DNA of 64,000 bases from an uncultured Duncaniella sp. Its GTDB lineage: Bacteria > Bacteroidota > Bacteroidia > Bacteroidales > Muribaculaceae. Positions 34,797 through 42,573 of the stretch are shown here, piece by piece. Where the stretch lies: positions 16,203 through 80,202 of the forward strand of contig CAJTRI010000010.1 in NCBI GenBank assembly GCA_910578615.1. Direction: 5' to 3'. The notes below the pieces were generated by a model, which saw nothing but the letters and a program-made list of their open reading frames with translations, was not told the DNA's origin and made no database searches. Positions within the stretch are counted from its first letter, which is position 1; each line of letters starts with the position of its first letter. A program made the position numbers and the translations under genes.

Positions 34797-37706
34797 ATGC
34801 TCAGCGCACTACGACATATAATCCTACTTGCAGCCATCCTCCCGGCCATTCTCCTCGCAGGGTGTAGCGAGAGCGACCACGAGCCTGTCCCGGAAGGCCG
34901 TCCCGGCACCCTGACAATCTGCCTTGCCACAGACGCCCACTCGGTGTCACGCGCAGCCGCCGACTCTCCTGACAACCTCTCTCAGGCCACTGCGGGAGAA
35001 CGCGTCATCAACGACCTCCGTTATTTCATATTCCCGGCAGGGAGCACCCCGGCGGCCAATTTCAGTTCGGGACGCCTCACCCCTCCCCCCACCACAGACG
35101 AGAGTGCCGATGAGAAATATAAGGAATACCAGATAGATGACATCCTCCCGGGAAGCTACAAGGTATATGTCGTGGCCAACATGCCTTCCGTGGCAGACGT
35201 AACCACCGAGACACAACTCAAAAAAGAGATTATCGAATACACCCCCGAAAGCCTGCCACGCCCGGGCCAGATACCCATGGTCTACGAGCCGCAGGAGGTA
35301 ACCGAGATGAAGCCCGGGGGAACAGTGGTAATGGCCGGACTGCGATTCACCTGCGTCAAGGTGCGCTACAACCTCATATTCGACAAAGACAACAATACGG
35401 CGACAGCCTCCTCATTCGGAACTCACGGACTCCTGATAGACAAGATTACGGCCCGCACCCTCACCTCGGCCACCCCGCTGGTGCTCGGCGGCGCTATGGA
35501 CGCCCTTGTCTCCGAGGCCGAGCCTTTTGACGCCCCCCTCGCGGCCGGAGAATATTTCGCCGAATGGAGCCGCGATGATAACGCCGCAGACAACGAGGAC
35601 GTCATCTCGTCCTTCTCGGGCAAGCCTGAGAAATATTCCTCGCGCTGGGTCTATACCGGCACCGTCTACCTCCCCGAGCGCTATGTGGGGAACGATGACG
35701 ACCAGTGCCTACTCGAAATAGACGCCTACACGGTTGACGGAGACCTCGCTTTCGGAGGAGAACGCGGGGCGGCGCCCAAGAACACCTACCGCATCAACCT
35801 CGGCCACACTTCGGGAGCGGGACAGCCTCGACAGTTCCCGCGAGGCACCTACTACGAGATTATCGGCTCCATAGAGTCAACCAACATCACCGGCATCGAG
35901 ACAGATGTACGCATCAAGGACTGGGAGCCTGTCTATATGGCCGACCTCGGCCACACCACCCTCACTGTCGACAAGACAAGCGCCAAGGTGACATCCATCG
36001 ATACCGACTCCATCCGCTATACCTCCAACCGCTCCGAGGTGATACTCGGGACAGACGTCATGGTCGACGGCAAGCCCATAATCGTACAATACCGTCAGGA
36101 CACGGAAAACGGCATACTCAGCTTCCGCATCAACCCCGAAATACCCATCTCGGCCTTCGGCACAGAGGTGCCTACTGACGGCAAGACCAAGATATGGATA
36201 CAGGCCGGAAACCTGCGCAAATACATCGATGTGGAATACAATGTGGAGCCTCTTTTCGAGGTGACACCCGTAGAGGCCGTTATCAACTGGAACAAGGACG
36301 AACCTTCATCATCGGCCCACACAAAGACATTCCACTATCAGACAAATCTCGGCGGTATCAAGGGCATCGAGTTCGGCAAGGACTATACCAACGGACACTC
36401 CGTAATACGTTTCGAGTGTACCGACCCGACAGCCTCAACAGGTACTTTCACCGTGACCGCCACCACCGACCCCGTGACTACCACCGAGCAATATTTCACC
36501 GTGTCCCCGATGGAGGACTATCTCGATATGGCTAAGGAAATCATGGTGCGCGTAAAGCCCCCGCTCGGCCCGTACCGCATATATTTCCGTGCCATTAACG
36601 ACAATCAGGGAGAAAACAGCGATGCAACAACGCAATACTTATCTCCGCTCGAAGAGGGAAGCCTAAACCGGGAGGACGGATGGGATACAGTGCACAAACT
36701 GTACTGCTATACCCAGATGGGCGAGACAGTCAACGGCACCATCCCAGACTACTACGTCTGGCGATTTCTCGGAGCATGGCCCGGACAGAACATGACCCAT
36801 GATATGACAAATCCCGGATGGTTCTACTATGACATAGCCGAAGATGCCGTGGCCCAGAATGAGGATGTCAAAGACGACAAAGGCAACATCATTTACACTG
36901 GTGACGGAACAAAGAAGAAAATAAAGCCTGGCGAGACGCTGCTCATGTTCAACTCCGGCGGTGACGGCGTACACCGTCACCGATGCCCCCACCATCTTGA
37001 TGCCGGACTGCAACTCTTCGACTATGAAGACCGCGAGGGATGGGTGCTATACGACCCGCTGTGCGAACCTTATTACAAGGTCTATGACGTGCATCCCGAA
37101 ATTGAGAATATCAGATACACGGTTTATTCACGTTCGAAAGTTACCGGGTGGAGCATAAGCTACGGCATGTCAAACGCTAACACCAAATCGCCTTACACCA
37201 TAACCAATCCTACCCTTGACAACAACGGTATGGACGGCGCATGGCATGTATGCAAAATGGAATTCAAAGCCCCCAACGACGACTATGCCAAATCAATAGT
37301 CCTGAGCTTCGAAGACGGTAGCGAATCAATGCTTTACGGTGGCGCCAACTACTACAACCGCTCGACACCCGGCGAAGCCGTAGGATATTACTGGGGTATA
37401 TGGAGCAGGGAGGAACTATTATCTCCCCCTTCTGATCCCGAAATACCTGCCGGCCACAGGCGTATATGGTATACAAACCCTGACAATATGTCGCCACTGT
37501 ATATACATTACTGGGACAGCGACAAAAAGGGTACCTCATGGCCCGGAGTAAGCATGAAATTCTCTTATGTTAAGAATATGGCCTACTATGACATTCCCGA
37601 AAATATGGTGGGACTCATATTCAACAACGGCAGCGGAATACAGACCAACGACATAACCGTGAACACCAACGAGAAAGAGCACACATATACTGATTCAAAA
37701 AAATAA
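34797..37706 (+). CDS. Large fimbrial tip-type lipoprotein with CBM26-like starch-binding modules
   Basis: Lipoprotein (lipobox LAGC, Cys23) with a fimbrillin-like N-terminal domain. The first strand ends VSRAA with Arg52 at the usual trimming site, followed by DILPGSYKVYVVANMPSV typical of fimbrial subunits. The middle (about 380-620) holds beta-sandwich repeats. About 632-753 looks like a diverged starch-binding module (LGAWPGQNM, GWFYYDI, LLMFNSGGDG) with an insert. Residues about 888-969 match the CBM26 layout well: IWYTNPDNM, WPGVSMKF, MAYYDIP, IFNNGSGIQTNDI. The amylase gene nearby has three modules of the same type. It has no WAKR-type terminal strand. I infer a tip adhesin that binds starch; the 969-aa size fits a tip rather than a shaft subunit. 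Confidence 0.75.
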   Translation: MLSALRHIILLAAILPAILLAGCSESDHEPVPEGRPGTLTICLATDAHSVSRAAADSPDNLSQATAGERVINDLRYFIFPAGSTPAANFSSGRLTPPPTTDESADEKYKEYQIDDILPGSYKVYVVANMPSVADVTTETQLKKEIIEYTPESLPRPGQIPMVYEPQEVTEMKPGGTVVMAGLRFTCVKVRYNLIFDKDNNTATASSFGTHGLLIDKITARTLTSATPLVLGGAMDALVSEAEPFDAPLAAGEYFAEWSRDDNAADNEDVISSFSGKPEKYSSRWVYTGTVYLPERYVGNDDDQCLLEIDAYTVDGDLAFGGERGAAPKNTYRINLGHTSGAGQPRQFPRGTYYEIIGSIESTNITGIETDVRIKDWEPVYMADLGHTTLTVDKTSAKVTSIDTDSIRYTSNRSEVILGTDVMVDGKPIIVQYRQDTENGILSFRINPEIPISAFGTEVPTDGKTKIWIQAGNLRKYIDVEYNVEPLFEVTPVEAVINWNKDEPSSSAHTKTFHYQTNLGGIKGIEFGKDYTNGHSVIRFECTDPTASTGTFTVTATTDPVTTTEQYFTVSPMEDYLDMAKEIMVRVKPPLGPYRIYFRAINDNQGENSDATTQYLSPLEEGSLNREDGWDTVHKLYCYTQMGETVNGTIPDYYVWRFLGAWPGQNMTHDMTNPGWFYYDIAEDAVAQNEDVKDDKGNIIYTGDGTKKKIKPGETLLMFNSGGDGVHRHRCPHHLDAGLQLFDYEDREGWVLYDPLCEPYYKVYDVHPEIENIRYTVYSRSKVTGWSISYGMSNANTKSPYTITNPTLDNNGMDGAWHVCKMEFKAPNDDYAKSIVLSFEDGSESMLYGGANYYNRSTPGEAVGYYWGIWSREELLSPPSDPEIPAGHRRIWYTNPDNMSPLYIHYWDSDKKGTSWPGVSMKFSYVKNMAYYDIPENMVGLIFNNGSGIQTNDITVNTNEKEHTYTDSKK

Positions 37707-37721
37707 TAACCGACCTCGACA

Positions 37722-40295
37722 ATGATACGCAATCTCTTCTACATACTCGCCATCTGCATGATTTTCCAGTCATGCAGCGACGACTCCCGGGAGCTGCTCG
37801 TCCCGGAGGAAGACGAGCTGACACTCACTCTGCGTCTGCCGGGGTTTACAAAAGCTTCACGCGCAGTCGACGAGAACGCCCTCAGCTCTCTGACCGTCCT
37901 CTTCATAGATGCCGATGGCAAGAACATAGGGGAGGCGGAACTCGATATCCCCGCCCCCGCAGACGGGAAGTATCATTTGAAATTCCCGGCTCCCAAGGAA
38001 ACCGCAAAGGTGGGAATCGCTGCAAACTATGACCGAGACTTCGGAACCGCTTCTCCGTCAGCCACCACCCTGTTCCTTTCGGACTATGATCCGAACATCA
38101 AGATAGTCTTCTATGGAGAGGGAACTGTCGAGGCCCTCAAACAGACCGGGGCCAGCATAGACCTCGTGCGGGCTTGCGCGAAGACATCCGTAAGCGAGGA
38201 GGCGGACAACTTCCACATCCTCGGCATAAATATGTACGGCATCCCTGACTGCGGAACCGTGGCCCCCGGCACATGTACCCCGGAATATTCCGAAGCCGGC
38301 ACCGCCATGACCGAGGGAACACCCTTCTACCACTACGAGGCTGAGGCCGGGAAATGCTATCTGGTAATCCATGGAGAATACAACGGCAAGGAGGGGTATT
38401 ACAAGGCCTCCTACATCCCCAAGGACAAAGAGGACGAGGTGAAGATAGTCAGAAACCACCACTACATCTTCACCATCAGCGAGGTCAACGACTATGGCTG
38501 GGCCACCGAGGAGGAAGCCGCAAAGTCTGAGCCGGACAACCGTATCTCGGTAGACCTCAAAGACGATGTAGAGACCATCTACGACATGATCACCTGCCGT
38601 GACTATGAACTGGGGGTCTGCAAGGACGTGACCATAGGGGCGGAGGAAACATCGGCCGAGATAATCCTTGTGACATCCTACAAGGGGGAGACACCCTACA
38701 CAGTGACATGTGACAAGGAATGGGTGGATATCGATAACCGTCTTGAAACCGGGAAGGAATCCGTATCCGGAGGCGCTACCCAGTCAGAGACCGTCCGTTA
38801 TACCCTCAGCATCCCGGTCAACCCCAACAACAAGTCGGAAGAGACACGCGAGGCCGTGGTCACCGTGCGCTCCGGCGACCTATCGCGCACTGTCAGAATC
38901 ATACAGCTCGGACTGGACTTCAAACGCTCTTCCGACCGCAGAGCCGAAATAAAAGGACTGGGCGCCCACAATACCAACAACGGAGATTATACTCCCGACC
39001 AGTATTACGACTATTTCGAGTTCCTTGACGAATATCTCCAAGGAGCCACGGAAAAAGAGATGCGGCTTGACCGTGCCAACGGCCTGCACTTCCGTGTCTG
39101 CAACAATGTATATGTCTACCGTATCCCCCGCAAGGAAGGGGACAGGATTGAATATAGCGACAGCCGTTATACAGTCACACAAGTCTCAGAGTCGGGTCAA
39201 GAGTTCTGGAAGGTCGAGCTGAGTGCCTCAGCCACAGACTATGACGCATGGAGCAGCAGTTTCACCATCATCTCGGCAGACGGCATAGAGATTGGTTATG
39301 ACGTATTCCACCGAGGTATGTTCCACTGGCTCAAAGGACTTAACCAGGTTTCAGGGCCTGACGAGTTCGGGCGCGCCGCCCGTACCGGCTGGTTCTACTA
39401 TGAACAGGTGACCGTGACCGGCAACGGCGGAGGAACCTATTATATCCTCGACCGAAACATGGCTGCCTCTGACAACCATTTCTACTCCCCGTCATCGACT
39501 ACCGGCAACGACCGAGTGGACGCCCGTGGAGGATATTTCAAGATTGCCAACTCCCGTAGCGACATGGCCCTGACAGAAATGCTCCCGCCGTCGGGCTACG
39601 AGATTCCCGGCTCATACCATCTCGAAGACCTCGGCATCCAGATCAAGAGCGACAATGACGCCACCCCTTATAAGACAACGACAGGCAATGACGAACTTAA
39701 AGAGGTCTACTTCCCCCAGTCCGGCTATATGGAAGGCGAGGTACACAAAAACGAGGTGCACGCATGTCTGTGGTCTCGCACGCTCGTGAGCGGCAATCAG
39801 GGATTTTCGGAAGACAGCCCAGAATATGGCTACTGGTTCCGCTATCTCGACATCTACGGACAGAAGATAACGTCAGCCAACATGCGCATAGGCACCCGTT
39901 CCAGCGACCCTTCGGGAATAGGTTTCTACAAGGCCATGCCCGTCCGCTGCATCCACACCACCGTAGTCCCCCCGACAGGATGGGATTTACAGTCACCCGC
40001 CGAGGGAAGAAGACGTCTGATTGTCAAGGGACATGCCGGCCCGATTAAGCTATACTGGTGGGGCGGGGCACATCCCGGAAGCTGGAACACAAGGCCGACC
40101 ATGTATAAATTCGGCTCATCATCAACCGACTGGTATTATGACATACCCGATGACGCGACAAACTTCAAGCTCAACGAAGAGAGTGACCAGACTATCACCC
40201 AGCCCGGAAACAGCAATATTATATATGAAAACGGAAACATCACCTACGAACCCATAATAAACCAAGGGGACGAGACTCCGGATGATATTCCATAG
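37722..40295 (+). CDS. Fimbrial tip-type lipoprotein with BACON-like and C-terminal carbohydrate-binding-like domains
   Basis: Lipoprotein (FQSC, Cys18) with an Mfa-like N-terminal domain whose first strand ends ASRAV (Arg47, likely trimming site). A BACON-like domain covers about 309-395 (AEIILVTSYKGE, CDKEWVDID, VVTVRSGDLSRTVRIIQLG). A region at about 555-741 resembles the Fibrobacter paralogous (FISUMP) fold: GGGTYYILDRNMAAS, PPSGYEIPGS, YGYWFRYLDI and MPVRCIHT. The end, about 765-835, has KLYWWGGAHPGSW and DWYYDIPDDATNFKLN, which recalls the starch-binding modules of the previous protein and the amylase but is more divergent. It is the last gene of the fimbrial operon, 15 bases after the preceding one, and ends at a hairpin. 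Confidence 0.72.
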   Translation: MIRNLFYILAICMIFQSCSDDSRELLVPEEDELTLTLRLPGFTKASRAVDENALSSLTVLFIDADGKNIGEAELDIPAPADGKYHLKFPAPKETAKVGIAANYDRDFGTASPSATTLFLSDYDPNIKIVFYGEGTVEALKQTGASIDLVRACAKTSVSEEADNFHILGINMYGIPDCGTVAPGTCTPEYSEAGTAMTEGTPFYHYEAEAGKCYLVIHGEYNGKEGYYKASYIPKDKEDEVKIVRNHHYIFTISEVNDYGWATEEEAAKSEPDNRISVDLKDDVETIYDMITCRDYELGVCKDVTIGAEETSAEIILVTSYKGETPYTVTCDKEWVDIDNRLETGKESVSGGATQSETVRYTLSIPVNPNNKSEETREAVVTVRSGDLSRTVRIIQLGLDFKRSSDRRAEIKGLGAHNTNNGDYTPDQYYDYFEFLDEYLQGATEKEMRLDRANGLHFRVCNNVYVYRIPRKEGDRIEYSDSRYTVTQVSESGQEFWKVELSASATDYDAWSSSFTIISADGIEIGYDVFHRGMFHWLKGLNQVSGPDEFGRAARTGWFYYEQVTVTGNGGGTYYILDRNMAASDNHFYSPSSTTGNDRVDARGGYFKIANSRSDMALTEMLPPSGYEIPGSYHLEDLGIQIKSDNDATPYKTTTGNDELKEVYFPQSGYMEGEVHKNEVHACLWSRTLVSGNQGFSEDSPEYGYWFRYLDIYGQKITSANMRIGTRSSDPSGIGFYKAMPVRCIHTTVVPPTGWDLQSPAEGRRRLIVKGHAGPIKLYWWGGAHPGSWNTRPTMYKFGSSSTDWYYDIPDDATNFKLNEESDQTITQPGNSNIIYENGNITYEPIINQGDETPDDIP

Positions 40296-40316
40296 GTAAT
40301 CATCATATACACAATC

Positions 40317-40367
40317 AGAAGACCGTAAGGGACAGACTCTGATCATGGAGAGTCCCTTACGGTCTTC
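40317..40367. terminator. Terminator at the end of the fimbrial operon
   Basis: Arms 40317-40333 and 40352-40367 (GAAGACCGTAAGGGAC and complement) lie between convergent fimbrial and PspC-domain genes. An inner ACTCT/AGAGT stem extends the hairpin. Confidence 0.8.
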
Positions 40368-40398
40368 CTTATTTGAGACCAGGAGACAGTCTTCTCGG

Positions 40399-41469
40399 TT
40401 ATGCCATGGCGCTGGGAAGCATGGTGCCTACCGGGAGGACGGCCGAGATAAAACGCCCGCTTTCAAAGTTGAGGAGCACACATGCACCCACTATGAGAAG
40501 TATCTCTATCACAATTCCGGCTATAATCACGGACTTGGAGACTGTGGGAGCCTTGAAAATCACAGCGCATCCGGCCCAGAAGAAAGCAAGCGCGGGAAGA
40601 GCCACCGCAAAAAGCACCAGAGTTATACCCCATCCTTCCAGATAAGGGGTGGAAAGGGATATGTCAAGCGAGTCAAGCAGGCCGGGGGCGTCGGCGGTAA
40701 AGAGACATATCATCCCGGCTATGATAACGAGGGCCACAATACCAGTGACAAGTGCCGAAAGTCCCCCTATGAATGCAAGGAAACCGAGAATGCATTTTCC
40801 GATGATGAGAAAGGCATTGTTGATGAAGTTGACAAAGTCATTCCCATCGGGAACCGGGGCCGGAGGAGGCGTGGTGGCATCTATGACGGTCTGGCCCACC
40901 GTGCCGAGGTTGACCGGCTGACCCTGCATTTCAAGAATCTGGCGCGGGGTGCGTGCAACCGGGATTACGAGCCATGCCACGAGGTAAATAAGCACGCAGG
41001 GCCAGAAGTAGGTACACACGGCAAGGATCACTACAAGGATACGGAGCACCGTGACATCCCAGTTCATATACTGGCCGAGTCCGGCAAGGACTCCGCCGAA
41101 CACCTTGTGGCGCTCGTCGCGATAAAGCTTCTTGCTGACCGGCAGCGGCGGGGGCATCGTGCCCGAAGGGGGAGGAGGCGGTGCGGATGGAGACCCGAAC
41201 TCCCCGGCATCCTCGCCCAGTTCCTCCGGGCGTCCCATGGTCTCGATGACATCGTTGACATTCTCGATGACTATCACGGTGGCCCCTCCGGCCATGCGCT
41301 CGTCAAAGAGTTCGGAGATGCGGCTCTCTATGTCGACAAGTATCTCCTTCCCCTCCTCGCCGGGGAATGTGGCCCGGAGCTGGGACAGATAATTTTGGAG
41401 AAGCGTGTAGGCATCCTCGTCTATATGGTAAATCCTGCCGTTGATATTTACGGAAAAGGTCTTTTTCAT
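40399..41469 (-). CDS. PspC-domain inner-membrane protein
   Basis: Membrane protein of the phage-shock-protein C type, implicated in sensing envelope stress. The N-terminal 75 residues (MKKTFSVNINGRIYHIDEDAYTLLQNYL..) are the small PspC-associated domain common in Bacteroidota. A proline-rich linker (PPPPPSGTMPPPLP) leads to the PspC domain at about 110-175: KLYRDERHKVFGGVLAGLGQYMNWD, then two membrane helices. Four further hydrophobic helices follow at about 215-345. The start overlaps the padR stop (ATGA), so the two are translationally coupled. Such PadR-PspC pairs are common in Bacteroidota; PadR probably controls both genes. Confidence 0.88.
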   Translation of the reverse strand: MKKTFSVNINGRIYHIDEDAYTLLQNYLSQLRATFPGEEGKEILVDIESRISELFDERMAGGATVIVIENVNDVIETMGRPEELGEDAGEFGSPSAPPPPPSGTMPPPLPVSKKLYRDERHKVFGGVLAGLGQYMNWDVTVLRILVVILAVCTYFWPCVLIYLVAWLVIPVARTPRQILEMQGQPVNLGTVGQTVIDATTPPPAPVPDGNDFVNFINNAFLIIGKCILGFLAFIGGLSALVTGIVALVIIAGMICLFTADAPGLLDSLDISLSTPYLEGWGITLVLFAVALPALAFFWAGCAVIFKAPTVSKSVIIAGIVIEILLIVGACVLLNFESGRFISAVLPVGTMLPSAMA

Positions 41470-41816
41470 TGTGATGAAAATTTAGAGTGGTAATCGTCAT
41501 TGAGAATATTCACCGCCGAGGCTATCTCGTCCCAGGAGGATTGGAGCTGTTCCAGAAACTGATGGCCCACGGGAGTGATGGAATAATACTTGCGCGGAGG
41601 CCCCTGCGAGGATTCCTCCCAGCGATAAGACAGCAGACCGTCGTTTTTCAGACGGGTGAGGAGCGGGTAGAGAGTTCCCTCCATCACTATGAGATGGGCA
41701 TCTTTGAGCCGGGCTATCATCTCCGAGGCATAGGCGTCGCCACGGCGGAGAATCAGCAGCACGCAGAATTCAAGCATCCCTTTCCGCATTTGTGATCTGA
41801 GATTGTCTATATTCAT
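41466..41816 (-). CDS. PadR-family transcriptional regulator
   Basis: Winged-helix DNA-binding repressor of the PadR family. The 116-residue protein starts NIDNLRSQMRKGMLEFCVLLIL. The winged-helix core continues through AYASEMIARLKDAHLIVMEGTLYPLLTRLKNDGLLSYRWEESSQGPPRKYYSITPVG, the family hallmark, and a short C-terminal helix serves for dimerisation. The ATG at 41816 was chosen because the family begins here; an upstream in-frame codon would add 15 unrelated residues. A palindrome in its own promoter suggests autoregulation. The inducer is unknown. Confidence 0.93.
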   Translation of the reverse strand: MNIDNLRSQMRKGMLEFCVLLILRRGDAYASEMIARLKDAHLIVMEGTLYPLLTRLKNDGLLSYRWEESSQGPPRKYYSITPVGHQFLEQLQSSWDEIASAVNILNDDYHSKFSSQ

Positions 41817-41865
41817 TTTTTCTGTCGCGGATGCGTTTTTGTTGCCGGCTGTCACATCCACGATG

Positions 41866-41910
41866 CAAAGATATGCAACGTCATAGTACTATGCAATACA
41901 AAGTACTATA
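41866..41910 (-). promoter_or_regulatory. padR promoter with palindromic operator in the spacer
   Basis: On the minus strand TATCTTTG (41866-41873) is an exact -7 element and ATTG (41894-41897) the -33, 20 bases apart. The perfect palindrome CATAGTACTATG (41882-41893) fills the spacer. A second copy of its core, AAGTACTATA, lies at 41901-41910 with centres 17 bases apart. A likely PadR autoregulatory operator. Confidence 0.6.
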
Positions 41911-41944
41911 TTTTAATAGAAATTAACACATAGTCGTTAAAAAG

Positions 41945-41975
41945 CCCCGGACGTCTGGATATCAGACACCCGGGG
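41945..41975 (-). terminator. Terminator of the small amphipathic protein gene
   Basis: Arms 41945-41957 and 41963-41975 (CCCCGG..GTCTG with a two-base mismatch) flank loop GATAT. On the minus strand the stem is followed by GCTTTTT. Confidence 0.75.
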
Positions 41976-42026
41976 ACACGGATAGAGAGAGTGTGTGTTA
42001 TATGTTAGATATTAGAGAGATACCTC

Positions 42027-42344
42027 TTATTTCAGTTTGTCGGCCAGATTTCCCACGGCATCCGACAGGGAGTCGAGGGCACCGGCTGCCGCATGCTTCG
42101 CCTTGTCGAGGAACGGCTGGGCCTTGTCTTGAAGGTCGTCCACCTTGTCGTTGATGGCGTCAGCCACACCGGTGGCCTTGTCCACAAACTTGTCCTGCAA
42201 CCCCTTTGCCTTTGAGGCAAGGTCTTCTTTTGCCCCTTCGGCGCCGGCCTTTGCGGCCGTTGCCGCCGCCTCGGCGCTGAGTTTCGCACTCGCCTTGGAC
42301 AGAGCCTCGGCACCTTTCATTTCAGTCTTATGTAATGCGTCCAT
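42027..42344 (-). CDS. Small Ala/Lys-rich amphipathic helical protein
   Basis: No family recognised. The 105-residue protein has no signal peptide or membrane helix. It is built from alanine-, lysine- and aspartate-rich heptad-like or 11-residue repeats (KASAKLSAEAAATAAKAGAEGAK, LQDKFVDKATGVADAINDKVDDLQDKAQPFLDKA). The composition resembles LEA-type or YtxH/apolipoprotein-like stress proteins that fold into amphipathic helices on drying or at membranes. It is a separate unit with its own terminator, upstream of and in the same direction as padR-pspC, so an envelope- or general-stress role is possible but unproven. Its reading frame shows normal codon use and it is not a shadow of another gene. 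Confidence 0.7.
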   Translation of the reverse strand: MDALHKTEMKGAEALSKASAKLSAEAAATAAKAGAEGAKEDLASKAKGLQDKFVDKATGVADAINDKVDDLQDKAQPFLDKAKHAAAGALDSLSDAVGNLADKLK

Positions 42345-42472
42345 AATATATGATCTTTTAAAAGTTTGACTTTTTACTTTAAAACATCCGTCTCTCTCAT
42401 GATGTTTGGCGTCAAATGCGAATTAATATTGTTTAACCATCAGAAATATGTTGTAAAACATATATTTAATCC

Positions 42473-42503
42473 ATTCATATACAGATTAAAATACTTATCT
42501 TTG
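42473..42503 (+). promoter_or_regulatory. Promoter of the amylase gene
   Basis: TATCTTTG at 42496-42503 is an exact -7 element. ATTC at 42473-42476, 19 bases upstream, is a weak -33. The leader to the ATG at 42574 is about 65 bases and AT-rich. Confidence 0.55.
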
Positions 42504-42573
42504 TGACAGTAACTTTCCACTATTTATTTACATATCATACTTTAATTCTTTCTAAAATTTTTAACATTTGCCA

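Noticed and set aside
40345..41493. Plus-strand open frame of 382 codons
   Set aside because: It lies antisense to the PspC gene and reads as a low-complexity Gly/Arg/His-rich protein with no domain. The minus strand has clear PspC and PadR family signatures.
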